A stretch of 64,000 nt of DNA from Hippophae tibetana (lineage: Eukaryota > Streptophyta > Magnoliopsida > Rosales > Elaeagnaceae), in assembly GCA_037013495.1 (NCBI GenBank), contig CM072803.1, positions 20,171,501-20,235,500 of the forward strand. The letters run 5' to 3'. The translations under genes were made by a program, and so were the position numbers. Of the stretch, positions 12,821 to 24,715 are shown in pieces. Position 1 is the stretch's first letter, and each line of letters begins with the position of its first letter. The notes beneath the pieces were generated by a model. It was not told where the DNA came from. It did no database searches and was given only the letters and a program-made list of their open reading frames with translations.

Positions 12821-13705
12821 ATGCGATATCTGCCAATAGGAGGAAAAGATGAGAACCAACCCTTGAAACTTAGTGGGGATCTGACAAAAGATGTGGAGGA
12901 GCAACTCACACATTTCCTCATAAAAAACTTAGACATCTTCTCATGGAATCCGACAAATATGTCTAGGATTGACCCAAAAGTTCTAACGCATAAACTAAAT
13001 GTCAATCCGAAGGCTATACCTATTCAATAAAGAAAAAAGAATTTCCTGAGAGAAAATAACGAGGTAATCAAGCATCAAATCACCTCCCTTAGTAAAGTTA
13101 GGGTTATAAGAGAGGTAAGATATCCTCCATGGTTTTCAAATGTGGTGTTGGTAAAAAAGGTACACGGGTCACCCTATATGTGTGTAATCTTTACAAATCT
13201 AAATAAGGCGTGTCCTAAAGATTGCTTCCCCCTCTCAAGTATTGATCAATTGGTAAACGTTTCCACTAGTTTCGGGATAATGAGTTTCTTAGATGTATAT
13301 GTTGGGTATCACCAAATTAGTATGCACCCAAAAGATGAAAAAAAAACATTTTTTAACACAAAAGAAGGGACCTTCTGTTATACCAGGATATCGTTTAGAT
13401 TAAAACACACAGGCCTCACACATCAATATCTTGTTAATAAAATATTTGTAGATCAGTTGGAGAGGAACCTGGACGCTTATGTGGATGACATGGTAGTACA
13501 ATCAACTCAACCTTTAAACCACGTTAAAGACCTAAAGAAGGTATTTTTAGTAATCCAAAGGTATGGTATAAGACTTAACCCCAAGAAGTGTATCTTTGGT
13601 GTTATTGCAAGAAAATTCTTAGATAATCTTGTATCGGCCCTAGGGATTAAGACCAACACATGCAAAATACAAGTTTTAGTGAACATAAAGCCACCTACCA
13701 ACTAA
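12821..13705 (+). pseudogene. Gypsy reverse transcriptase remnant
   Basis: The frames at 12821-13030 and 13142-13705 are the same frame interrupted by stops. They carry WFSNVVLVKKVHGSPYMCV, NLNKACPKDCFPLSSID, MSFLDVYVGYHQI and the catalytic LDAYVDDMVVQS (YVDD). These are RT motifs of the Tat/Athila side of Ty3/gypsy (NKACPKD, YVDDMVV). A stop at about 13030 and the downstream break after KPPTN end the frame. Catalytic residues remain recognisable, but the gene is not intact. Confidence 0.85.
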
Positions 13706-13759
13706 AGGGAATCCAAAAGATGAATGGAAGAATAGTGGAACCGAACAAATTCATTTCTA

Positions 13760-14760
13760 AATGTACGGATAAGTGTTTTCCATACTTCAAGATGTTGACA
13801 AAAAAACATATCAACCTTTTGGGATAAGGACTATGACAAAGCCTTCGAGGAAATCAAAAAATACTTGAGCAACCCCTCTGTCCTTGTCAACCCTCACCCA
13901 GGAGGGAAAATTTATTGATACTTGGTAGTGGCCCACCAAACTTGTAATGTCGTACTCCTGGCTGAAAGAGACAGGGCTCAAGACCCTACTATGTCAGTCA
14001 AATCCTAATAGATGCTCAAAGAAAATACCGAACCCTTAAAAAGTTAGCCTTTGTTATTAAAGTCAGTGCACAGAAGCTCAGACACTACTTTGCTCATATA
14101 TAGTTATAGTACTTACCTCCATACCATTGAAAAGCATACTGACGAAACCAAAAGTAGCAGGAAGGTTGGCATAGATCACTATAGAATTGGGAGAATATGA
14201 TAGTAAATACATGGCTATAACAACCATCAAGGGACAAGCGGTAATCAAATTTTTGGTTGAATTCAGCTAGATGCCAGACGTCATCAAAGATGAGGGGCAG
14301 AAGAAAGTATGTAAGGTAAACCAAAAGGAGAGGCCAACCTGGTAAGTATTCATTGATGGAGCACACAACTTCAATGGTGATGGACTAGGGTTATTCATAG
14401 TTGATCATAACAACAACTGTTTTTGAATATGCAGTTAGACTTGATTTCCAAGCAACTAATAATGTCGTAGAATACAAAGTGGTTATATTCAGGGCCATGA
14501 CTACAAAAAAACCAGGGGCGAATAAGATCACATTACATAATGATTCTAGACTATTGGTTAAATAGAACTTGTGGACATTTGAAGCTAGGGATGGAAAGAT
14601 GAAGGGGTATCTGGAGAGGTTAAAGCAAAACTGCTCAAAATTCTTCAAGTTCGAAATCAATGAAAAATAACTCAAAATGAGAATAGCCACGCCAATGCTT
14701 TCGCCATTTTGGCATCTGTACAAGAGGCCAAGCAAAACCGAGTAGTGTTAGTAACGATCC
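13760..14760 (+). pseudogene. Gypsy RNase H remnant
   Basis: Recognisable blocks in changing frames include FEYAVRLDFQATNNVVEYK, NDSRLLVK and a final FAILASVQEAKQNRVV. They match the second (archaeal-type) RNase H module of Tat-like elements, with patterns AIRLxFxATNNxxEYEA, DSxLV and AxxLAxLAS. Many stops interrupt it. It lies between RT and integrase as expected. Confidence 0.6.
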
Positions 14761-14879
14761 TAGCAAAAGCAACCTTGGAGGAAGCTGAAAGAATAGTCGG
14801 GTGTATGGATGCTCCTACGAACCCATGGTTCACCCCAATTTATAACATCCTAGAAAAGGAAGACCTATCCAAAGATCAC

Positions 14880-16060
14880 AAACTTGTAAAGGAAATCAAG
14901 GCCAAGACAGGTCGATACATGATCGAAGCAGGTAGACTATATAGAAAAATTGTACTCGAGCACAGGCTATTATGCATAGCCAAGGATAGAGCTGAAAGAT
15001 TGATGTTAAAAGCATAAGATGGGGTGTTCGACTCTCATTCGGGAGGAAGGAGGTTGTCACAACGAATTGTAAGGTATGGCTATTATTGGCCCACTATACT
15101 GAGAGATTGTACAAAATACACTTAAGAATGCAATAAGTGCCAATTTTTTGCCCCATTGTCACATATGCCACCAAATACCATGACAAGGATGGTAAGTCTT
15201 TGGCCTTTCTACAAGTGGAGGCTTGGCATAGTAGGACTCATACCTCTAACTAAGGATCAAAATAAGTTTCTACTTATGGATATCAATTACTTTTCAAAAT
15301 GGATCGAGGTAGAACTCCTGGGAAGAATACGGGAGAAAGAGGTGATTCAATTTATATATAAGTCCATAATTTTTCGGTTCAACCCACCTAGGGAGCTTGT
15401 CACTAATAACGGGAGGCAATTTAAGGGTCATAAGATCAAAGAGTTCACCCTCAAGTATAGCATCAAGATGTTCCACTCAACGCCATATTATCCCTAAGCC
15501 AATGGTAAAGTAAAATCTTCTAACAAGTTAATTATCAACTTACTAAAAAAAAGATTGGAAAGGGAAAAGTAAAGATGGGTTGAAGAACTACATGGTATAT
15601 TATGGGTTGTTAGGAATAGCCTTCAGGAAAGTACTAAAGAGACTCCATTTTCCCTAGTCTATAGGACTGAAGCAGTAATACCAATTGAAGTTACAATACC
15701 CACTTCCAAGTCAGTCTTGACAAAGGAATAGAACGAGGTAAGTATAAAAATTGAACTAACCCTTACCTAAGAGAAAAAGGGATGAAGCTTTAAGAAGGAT
15801 GATCGAGAAAAAAATAAAAGTTTCAGATTATTACAACAAGGTCGTGTGATTCAAAGTATTTTTTTATTGGTGATTGTGTTCTTAGAAGAGTCTTCCTTAA
15901 TAAGAAGGAATGGATGGCCGATAAAATGGGTGCTAATTAGAAAGGACCTTATCAAATAAATGAAACAACACCAAGAGGGGCCTACTTGTTAAGAAACATC
16001 GATGGAGCTAAGGATGGCACCAACTAAAATGCCATACACTTAAAGAAATATTACTTCTAA
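14880..16060 (+). pseudogene. Gypsy integrase remnant
   Basis: The frame at 14709-15017 ends with an HHCC-like region. The frame at 15156-15497 holds the catalytic core: KFLLMDINYFSKWIEVE (first Asp), FNPPRELVTNNGRQFKG (the second Asp replaced by Asn, TNNG for SDNG) and FHSTPYYP. The third block continues after a stop as ANGKVKSSNK, where the catalytic Glu has become Lys. The C-terminal part runs to about 16060 (GAYLLRNIDG). The altered acidic residues and stops make it dead. Confidence 0.75.
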
Positions 16061-16149
16061 TGTATCTCAATTTAATACTCTTATATATCATTATTGTATG
16101 CACACTTATGAAGAAACTTCCTCCAACAAATGGTTCTCTCCCAGAAGCC

Positions 16150-16640
16150 TCCTACTATTACATGTCATGGGTTGATTACCTTAATTAAGAAGTAGGTAGA
16201 CTGCCCTGACACTTGCAAAAAAAGTCACGAGTTTTTCACCTCGGTCAGGAACCAGGTAGAACTCCCTCTTCCACTATTCATGTCATAGGTTGATCACCTC
16301 GATTAAAAACCAATTAGACCATCCTGACACATGCCAAAAAAAAGTCACAAGTTGTTCATCTCAATCAGAAACTAGGTTAAGGTTCTGACATTGAAGGAAA
16401 TGATAAGCACCTCAGTTAGGAACTAGGTAGAGCTCCTTATTCCACTATTACATATCAAGGGAAGATCACTTGGTTAAGAACTAGGTGGAGCACTCCAACA
16501 CTTGTAAAAAAAAGTCAAGAGTTGTTCACCTCGGTCAAGAACCAGGTAGAGCTCCCTCTTCCACTATTACATGTCACGGGTTGATCACCTCGGTTAAGAA
16601 TTAGGTAGACCACCCCGAAATTTATAGAGCTTGCTCCCTA
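16150..16640 (+). repeat. Tandem repeats of about 118 bp downstream of gypsy integrase
   Basis: The anchor CACTATTACATGTCA (with variants) recurs near 16154, 16273, 16445 and 16563. Each is followed by GGTTGATCACCTCG-like sequence, an A-run, AGTCA(C/A)GAG, GTTCACCTCGGTCA and AACCAGGTAGA. Spacing is about 118-119 bp, with one copy enlarged to about 172. Such blocks between pol and the 3' end are common in Tat-type elements. Confidence 0.7.
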
Positions 16641-16829
16641 ATAAAAAATGAGAATGCACATGAAAAAATGCAACGGTTTAGCATCGTAAATAAATTTATT
16701 AAAAATATTTTTATTTTTCAAACCCATAATGCTTTTATTATTACATAGCTCAATCTCCCAAAAATAGTTATAAAAGCTTCAGGTGCTTAGACACCCAACT
16801 GGTATCAAAGTTGTCTATCTCCTCTACCA

Positions 16830-19290
16830 GAGATAATAGCTTGGTCTAAATCTTGATAATTTTCTCCTAAACATCGATCATTATCTTGGGAGGGATCAAT
16901 TTTAATGTGAGTATAGAACAACCAAATTCTTCAACAACTCCCATCACCTTGAGGAAGACCCTCTCAGGTTGCTTCATGTAAAATTTCGCCCAATAGGACT
17001 CCTTGTCCATAAGGGCACCTATTTTGATCGTGATCCCCTTCTCCCGAGCTCGAGTATGAGATAACTGCTCCATACAAGAAGTGAACTCACACTCTATCTT
17101 TTCATGAAGCTTTAGCTTAGCCTCGATTCTTTACAACTTGATTTTCAATTCTTGCACCTCAGTTTTTAAGTCTCACATTTTATAGTTTCAAAGCCCAAGT
17201 TGAATGCCTATTAGCACGATTAAATCCAATAATATTCAAGAAACAAATATGGATAAGTAGTTGAAATATGTTTCAGCAAAGTTTTCTGAATTCAACAATT
17301 CCTCTAACCCCATTTTATAAGGAATAATGTCTAAAAATGTTTAAATAACACATGTCCCAAAAATAGGGAGGTATGTCAACATCATAAATATAAAAAAAAT
17401 GATGATATAAATACACTACTAAACAATCAACAAAGTTCCCAAAATTAAGTTGATTTTCATTAATGATTGAAAAGAGAAAAATTACAAGATATAACCTGTT
17501 TCCACACAAGCATGAGTGGCTTCGAGCTTCGACCTTCGACCTCACCCTCTACACCAATCACTTTGGTACCATCGCCACTATCGCTCGAGTCTGAATCTTG
17601 CTCCTTGTCTCCACTTAGGGATTAGGTGGGCTTATACTGAGGAGTGATTGAGATGTCTAAAATTTGGTAATAATACTCACCCAGATTTTTCTTTTTGACC
17701 TCCATTTTAAAAGAGTTTGTCACTTGCCCATACCCAATTCCCATGCTCGAGGAGAGCTACTCAACCATAGCACTAAGCTCACACTTAGCCTTTTCATTAG
17801 CCTTCTTGAGCTTGGCTACCTTGTGATTACTGGTCTCGAGGTAAACCTTAGCCTTTTCCTTAGCCTCCTTAAGCTCACCTTCCCAATTTTTGGCCTTGGC
17901 CAGCAACAACACATACTTGGACCATGTCAAGGTATGCTTCTATTTCTCTTGAGAAAGTTCACGATTCAATCTCTCTGCACCTCGAGTCTTGTTCAACCCA
18001 AAGAGTAACAGCGCCTGAAAAATTTAGATGATGTGGGGTAAAACATCACAAACATACATTAACAATAAATCTTAGTGCACACATAAAGAAGATAAGGGCC
18101 TATTTGATACATTAGGCGATTGATCATGACCTCTAAACTTTTGCCCTTATATATGGCGTCAAGCTTCTCTGGTGCTATGCTCTAGCATAAAGCCACCCCA
18201 TCCACATCTCTCGTTATATTTTTGACTATGTTTTCCCCTTTTTGGGAATCCCTTACAGACTGAGTAGATACTAGGGGGCTGAGCTGGGAAGGGGCGAGGT
18301 GTGTCAACCCAGGGAGGTTGATGAGGGCTCAAAGATGTTTAGCGACTCAAGCCTGAGTATGGGCTTATCTATAAAAGCTTTCTTTTTTTTCTTTTTGGAG
18401 AAGATGAAGAGGCCTTTCTTGCCTCTTTTCCTCCATTTAGAGGACTTTATCCCTTTCATGAGTGATGTGGCTCTTTGAGAGCTATTCCTTTGAGAACCCT
18501 TGCTATTAAGCTTAGCTATGAGAGCATCAATGTTGAAATCTATAATATCTGCAAAAAAAAGGGGAGAAGGTTTTAGTATAACGAGGTTGCACCAATTAAA
18601 AAAAAGAGAAAAGGAAAGAAATGCTCGAGTTTAAGGGCTAGTTCACCATCGTTAAGGACCACCTCAAACCTACCCCCATAATCTGTGGGAAAGGTCCTAC
18701 ACTTAGGAGAAGCTTGAGGCTTGCAAATAATTCTGAGAAGGGGCTCCACTGAGCCATGCCTCATCAACCCGCATGAAACAAAGTGTGGGGTATTTGGTAG
18801 ATTCCTCAATGGGGTATTTCAGATAGATAGTTCTGGATATCATCCAGATATTAATTTGCATCCAACATCAAGGTTGTGATGAAGGAACCCATGTTCCTTA
18901 TCATGACCTTAGTATCATTCTAGGTGCTCTTTATCACCCTAGTGTCATTGCTTGGAGAATCTCACTGATATGAGACATAGAAGAAATATTCCTTTCAATT
19001 CTTCTCATTCTTAAGAAGGGTCATATTTATACCTTTATCATGCTTCACTAACATGTACACCCTCCTCGGGTCTATTGGGTTCTGTTTCATAACATAAGCT
19101 TTATTAAACTCGGGAATTTCCAAAACCACACCAACCTTCTTGCATATCACCGTGAGGCAAAACAGATACCTTTAACCATTGGGAATTAACTTACCTAGTG
19201 CAAAATGAGTCTTTGCCAAAAACCTTCTTATAAGAGGATAATGGGGAAATCTCAACCCCAACCACACAACCAGCTCGAACTAGGATCGAT
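16830..19290 (-). pseudogene. Antisense ORF remnant of Tat-like element (gypsy-type Transposase_28-like)
   Basis: Minus-strand frames near 19280-18800 read GLRFPHYPLIRRFLAKTHFA, KLIPNG, FNKAYVMKQNPIDPRRVYML and EYFFYVSY. These resemble the N-terminal domain of the plant 'putative gypsy-type transposon' family (pattern LRFPLHPF...PNGWR...FF-x-V). Downstream, 18573-18809 and 16867-17073 are open frames, and 17600-18000 is rich in Glu/Lys codons on this strand, suggesting a coiled coil. Multiple stops break it. The gene lies opposite to gag-pol, as in Grande. Its function is unknown in the family. Confidence 0.5.
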
Positions 19291-19300
19291 CACCAACTCC

Positions 19301-20530
19301 AATTAAAGTTGACATCAAAGCATAAAATGTGGTACTTTTATATCTCTTTAATATCCATATATGTATACACACTATATGTAATCGACCTCTCGAACCCTGT
19401 ACATATTATGTTCTATAAATAAGTAAACCTCTTAATGAAACACAAATGAGAACAATTAGTTGAATCATCCCAAACACATGACTATTGAGATTTAAATCAC
19501 GTATCTCATTTTCCAATGAGATAAAAATATATCTTCCATGTATCCTTATTTTTATCCAAAATATGCACGTTTTATAAATAGTCTGATTTATTGAAAGACG
19601 TATAAACTATAAATTACAATTAATTCTATAGCAACCAATAATTCTTAGCCTTTTATATAATTGGATCACATAATTTATCTAGTGAAGTTTTTTTATATTA
19701 AATTCGTTATATATGCAAATTGCTAAAATAGTATAATAATTTAGACACAGAGAAAGAAAAAGTAAACAATGCGAGTTCAAATATTATACAAACTAAAAGT
19801 GTGAAAGTAGTTGCGGATGTTATCATTTATTTTCAAAGAATAAAAAGGAAAAAAATGTTGCATGAAAATGATGGAATTAAAAAATGGGTCACTATACTTT
19901 GACAATTTTAAATTTAACATTAATTAATAATTTTTAAAATAAAAATAAAAATTAAATAACATATAATCAAATATTTATTATTATATTTATTAATAATAAA
20001 TATATTTACATTTAAATTATTTATTATACTCATATCATTAATTACATTTCAATGTAATTATATATTATTGTATAAAATTATTATTAATGAAAAAGAGAAT
20101 TGATATTTTTAGAGAAAAAAATTAATGATAAAATAATTTAAAATTTATGGTTACAATTTAATAATTAGATATTTTTAAAACTAAAAACTTTGTTTTTCAA
20201 CTGAAAAAACAGATCTTACAATATTACTACCCATAAAAAAATTGTTGTTGAAATAACAAACTAGTTATGTCAATTGTAACACCCATTTAAAAGGATAAAT
20301 TATTCATTGTTATGAAATATGTTACATATAATACTCTAAATCAATAAAATTTAAAATTTAAAAAATTTAAAAAAATAAATAAATAACTAATAGAACGTCG
20401 AGAACGAAATCAATCTTATTAATTATATACTCCGAGAATAATACATAATAACTCTTTTATAAGTGGTGGTAGTCTACTCTTAATCCACCCACCACCCGTG
20501 TATATCTGTTTCACCGTTAGTCTCTTACAA
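19301..20530. other. AT-rich intergenic DNA upstream of the PSY gene
   Basis: No gene is visible. Sequence around 19340-19450 (TATGTAATCGACCTCTCGAAC, TATAAATAAG) may be the worn 3' end of the gypsy element, but I found no partner copy. 19700-20400 is very AT-rich, with short A and T runs. Confidence 0.5.
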
Positions 20531-20538
20531 GCTGTTGC

Positions 20539-20546
20539 TATAAATA
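20539..20546 (+). promoter_or_regulatory. TATA box of the PSY precursor gene
   Basis: TATAAATA lies 55 bp before the ATG at 20601. That places a transcription start about 30 bp downstream, near 20570, and leaves a short leader of roughly 30 bases. No other TATA-like motif lies between it and the start codon. Confidence 0.6.
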
Positions 20547-20600
20547 CATATATACGTCGGGTTGGGTCTAGATCTGAACTTTGAAGATAAAAGAGAAAAT

Positions 20601-22454
20601 ATGGGTTTTGCAATTCGGCTGTGTTTGTGCTTCTTGCTTGCCTTTGCTCTTCTCTCGGCCTCTGCTAGAACCACTTTTCTTGTTTCAGGTTATCTTTCAA
20701 ATCCATGCTTTTTCGTTTATATATATATATATATATATATATTGATCAGATCACTACATACACATATATATTTATATTTCATAATTAAGTTAATTTGTAA
20801 TATGTTTTCTGTATTTTGTGTTTTCTTATACTGTTTCTGTTTCATTCTTTATTTGTAAAAAGTAATTTGTATTAATTATTCACATACTAATTAAGTTGAT
20901 ATGTTAATTTACTCTCATGATTTATCATTTCTTGAAAAATATTAGGGCGGATAATAATAAATTGTTTATGTAACATATTAACTCGGTACACATAAATGAT
21001 TTAGTTATTTAGAATTGTTTAAAAAAATTCACGAAGATTATACATATAGAATTGAGTTAAAATAACTAGATAGTTTTTAAAAAACAATTATAGAATTGAT
21101 TTGATGAGGTTAAAATGTTAATATCACTTGAATTTATAGTATTTTTATAACACATCTTTTATAGTGTATTTTACAACAAAATTGGTCTAAAGGGAAATTG
21201 CAGAGCTGGGTCCTTAGGTCGATGTGGTGATTGGGCTGACCCAGCGTATGAATCAATTTGGGGAATATAGATGTATAGTGTGATGTTTTGTGTTTGAATT
21301 CTGATATAACTAATACAGTCACAAGATAGTTCCCGACTGTGTACAGTACCCTCAAAAACGTTTTCTGGTATATATAAGATAATATAACAAGTTAATTTAA
21401 AGTTTACACTATAATTATAGATAATAGTTGTGATTTAACGATATAAAATTTGATTATTTAAACATATTTAAAAAAAATTTAATTTTAATTTTAATATATA
21501 AGTTTTTGAGTTTGAATTCTATAAATCAAGATATATATAGTTGCATATCAAAGAACACACTTTCTTGAAAAATCCTAACACTTCCGATTGCATTGGTCTA
21601 GAGTAGATACATCATCAGGTTATGTTAAGAATAATAGATATTATCTCAATTTTTAATGTTTGAGAACATTAAATAATCATTAGCCAATTTTTGACTATAT
21701 TTTTTTATTGATTGCAAACCATCTTTAAACTATTATCATGTATTTTGCCTGTCACTGCCAGATAAATTGATTGACTTTCGTTGGTTTCCCTTCGAAGTAT
21801 CGTGTGTGTGTATGATCTTTTATTATAATGAAATAAAAATCCAAGAATACAACTTTGTAATTAATAAATTCATCCCTTATAAAAAAACATTATTGGATCC
21901 AAGAAAAAAAAATCATCTCGTAAATATAGTATTAGTTATGAGATGATGAAAATTTTGTATTATTATTATTTTGTTCATAACCAGCTAAATCGTTTGAGCT
22001 ACATATAGTAATAAATTAAGTATCATTAATTTTTTTATAATTACTTAAACTTTTAATATAATTAGTTTATTAATAATTTTTAATTTAAGTTATATATTAA
22101 AAACTCATTAATTCTAAATGTTTACGTTGTTATAAAAAAAGAGTATTTAAGTCGTCGTGTAAAATCGATTTTTAAAAAAAATTGGCTTATAATAAATTTA
22201 AAATTAATTTAGTATAAAACCGACGTTATTTATATTACACGTAACGTCGGTTGACGTGAAGAACCGACATTATGTTTTATTTTTTAAATTAAAAAATAGA
22301 TGCAGTAAATACAATTGAAATTTTTTTTATATCATTAATTATTATTTTATTTGACTCTATAGAATTTAAGTTGGATATAAATATATATAAATTATAATTG
22401 ATTATTTTTAATCAAAATAAACCTTTAAGAAAGTTTGTTTCCAACAATTTATAA

Positions 22455-22533
<79 letters not shown>

Positions 22534-22799
22534 CTTGGCAAACATACAATTACATTTCACCATGCAATTTATTTAGAATAATATTTTTATGATATGGTAA
22601 ATTTCTGGATAAAGATAATATATTGTCTTCATACTTAAGAAATGCTGGTTTTTTGCATATGGCAGACCAGGATGAAAAGGTATGGGGCATGAAAAGAAGG
22701 TCACTGAGTGTGACCACCAATGACTATGATGACCCCTCCGCCAATCGCGGCCATGACCCGCCTTATAGGACTAGAGCTGTAGCAGGTAGTAGAGGCTAA
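20601..22799 (+). CDS. PSY: PSY-type tyrosine-sulfated peptide hormone precursor
   Basis: Two exons, 20601-20688 and 22666-22799, join in phase across a GT-AG intron of 1977 bp, giving 73 residues. Residues 1 to about 22 (MGFAIRLCLCFLLAFALLSA) are a signal peptide. A basic linker with MKRRS follows. Residues 49-63 read DYDDPSANRGHDPPY, matching the mature Arabidopsis PSY1 core (DYGDPSANPKHDP) at 10 of 13 positions. Asp-49/Tyr-50 is the site sulfated by the TPST enzyme in this family, and Pro-61/62 are candidates for hydroxylation. PSY peptides are secreted and promote cell expansion and proliferation through LRR receptor kinases. Precursor length of about 75 residues is typical. The intron carries a long TA microsatellite. 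I chose the ATG at 20601 because it begins the signal peptide; there is no in-frame upstream ATG. Confidence 0.9.
22140..22290. repeat. Inverted repeats with ACCGACGTTA / TAACGTCGGT in the PSY intron
   Basis: AAACCGACGTTA is followed 20 bases later by its complement TAACGTCGGTT, and then by AACCGACATTA. GTCGTCGTGTAAAATCG lies just upstream. Repeated GTCGGTT-type motifs in both orientations are typical of subterminal regions of plant CACTA elements. No CACTA terminus was found, so this is only a suggestive remnant. Confidence 0.3.
22456..22530. repeat. (TA)n microsatellite, about 37 units
   Basis: An uninterrupted run of alternating T and A of about 75 bases sits 135 bp before the second exon of the PSY gene. 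It is likely length-polymorphic, and its assembled length may be unreliable. A shorter TA run lies near 20719-20741 in the same intron. Confidence 0.95.
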
Positions 22800-24055
22800 A
22801 ATTCAAGGTCCTCCATTTTTTCTCTCAAGCCTGCAGGCGTTTTTATTGAATATAGCATTTCGCTTACACATTATAGTGTTCTAGTACTTTGTATTATTAA
22901 GGAATAAAATGCAATGTATTAAATTTCATAATAACGTATTTTTATGTTTCCATGTTTTATTTTCAGCGGGTTTATTTGTTTTCGAATATTAAGGTTTGAG
23001 ATTTTACAGTGAAACTCAAATTAATTAAGTTTAATATAACATAACGGAAATATTATATTATTATATTTATAGATACTTTAATCATTTTAAATCAAATTTA
23101 ATAATTTCAATAACTTTATTTTACAATTTTTTTTAATTTTTTGAGACATTTTCTTATTCCAATATTTACTGGTCTCCTTTAATTAAAATTCAATTCGATT
23201 AAATTTAAATTTTTTAATAAAAAATTATACAAAAAATCAAAATTAATAATAAATTATTAAAGTATCTAAAAATGTAACAATAAAGCGATTAAATTGCACA
23301 AATTTTAAGAAAAATAACTAATATGTCTGATGTATAAAAATAAAGTGATTAAAATATCATATTATCTTATGTTTTTTGCATTATAAAAAATGTGATGCAC
23401 GTAAACATGTTTTTTGGGAGTTAAAATAAAACTATGTGAATAATTGATAAAAAAAATTATTCATGCCCTTGAGATTTTGGTTATTTTTAAAGTTAAAATA
23501 AAACTATGTGAATAATTGATAAAAAATTTATTCATGCCCTTGAGATTTTGGCTATTTTCAAAGATATCTTCAATTTATTGAAAACGTTAAGGTACCCTCT
23601 TATATGAAGTTAGTTAGGGTTAGATAAAAGTATAATTTAAAAGCAAAAAATGAACACTATAATATTTATAATAATTTAATTTTTCCATTCGTATGTTTCT
23701 GAAGTTTAGACTGTTTGTTTGATGAATGTTTACGTGTTTATGTATGTAGTAAAGTGAATTTTTATATAGATCAATTGTTTTTTGTCCAGTTTTTTTGTTA
23801 CAAATGATTTTAAGTCAACTAAATTTGTTCGCACAATTCAATTACACTTTAACGATATTATTTTATTTGTAATTTAAGTTAATTATATGTATTATATATA
23901 CATTATTTGTTTTTGTAATAAATTTAATTATCAAATAATTATTTGTATTATTATTTATATTTTGATTTTTTATGCTATATATATTTAATATTTAATACAG
24001 GGTAGAGTAAAAAATTAGAATAAAAATTAAAAAAATCATAAAATATAAAGTTTGA
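22800..24055. other. AT-rich intergenic DNA downstream of the PSY gene
   Basis: The PSY 3' untranslated region probably occupies the first 100-200 bases; AATAAA occurs at about 22902. The rest is AT-rich with no coding signal, apart from a 71-72 bp direct tandem duplication at 23420-23562. Confidence 0.5.
23420..23562 (+). repeat. Direct tandem duplication, about 72-bp unit
   Basis: GTTAAAATAAAACTATGTGA opens both units, at 23420 and 23492. Each also contains TTCATGCCCTTGAGATTTTGG. The copies differ by only a few bases. No coding content. Confidence 0.85.
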
Positions 24056-24059
24056 TTGA

Positions 24060-24715
24060 CCGAGTGAATCATTAATGATTTTTTGCTTGCAACGGAGCCA
24101 GTCTCAACTTGTGGTCTTCTCATTAAGTATAAAATGACGAAAATTAGAATGAGCGAAACCCCACCAATAGCTGCTCATGCAAATAGCAACAACTTTGGCT
24201 AAACGAATTTTCTTGCTCTAATATCTGGTGGGAAAGGGAGAGAGGATGCAGGTGTTTCACAGCCACCAAGAGGACTACCATAAAGTCCTTTATTACCAAC
24301 AAAGTTGCTCATAGTCATGTTCTGTTAGATGGTTGTTATTCATCAGAAGGTATTCCAATAAAACTAAATTTCCAAGTGTTGTAGGAATTTCTCCAGAGAG
24401 ATTGTTGTAACTGAGATTCAAAGCAATCTGCAGACTAGATAGAGCACCCAACTCGACCGGTATACCACCTGAAAATGAGGTTCCACCCATTTCTAGCTCT
24501 GTCAAGCGCAAGAGGTTGCACAGCAAAGTTGGTATACTTCCAGAAAATTTATTTTCTGAAAGCTTAAGGAGCTCTAATTGGTTAAGTGTTCCTATTTCAC
24601 TGGGCAAGATATCCACAAAGTTATTACGGCTAATATCAAGCCGCTGAAGCATCTTTTTTTTCTCTCGTCATGTTGTTGGAAATTGAATGGCCTCCCAGGG
24701 CATGCTGTTTCAATA
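24060..24715 (-). pseudogene. Fragment of an LRR receptor-like kinase gene
   Basis: The minus-strand frame at 24652-24293 encodes about five leucine-rich repeats: LDISRNNFVDILPSEIG, LLKLSENKFSGSIP, LTELEMGGTSFSGGIP, LQIALNLSYNNLSGEIP and LLEYLLMNNNHLT. This matches the last extracellular LRRs of the At2g33170/At5g63930-type receptor kinases (note LQIALNLSYNNLSG). After NNNHLT the frame is broken and about one LRR is missing. NFVGNKGLYGSPLGGC and a transmembrane-like AAIGGVSLILIFVILYLMRR follow in another frame, ending near 24060. The kinase domain and the N-terminal LRRs are absent. It is a truncated, frameshifted copy and not functional. Confidence 0.8.

Larger units (their letters stand above)
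10620..19300 (+). mobile_element. Degenerate Ty3/gypsy element with Tat-like layout
   Basis: Plus-strand remnants occur in the order gag, protease, RT, RNase H, integrase, followed by a tandem-repeat block and then a long minus-strand coding remnant. RNase H before integrase is the Ty3/gypsy order. An antisense ORF plus tandem repeats between pol and the 3' end is known from Tat-lineage elements such as Grande and Ogre. All frames carry stops or shifts. I could not find a pair of LTRs, so both outer limits are approximate. A decayed Copia piece abuts on the left. Confidence 0.75.
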
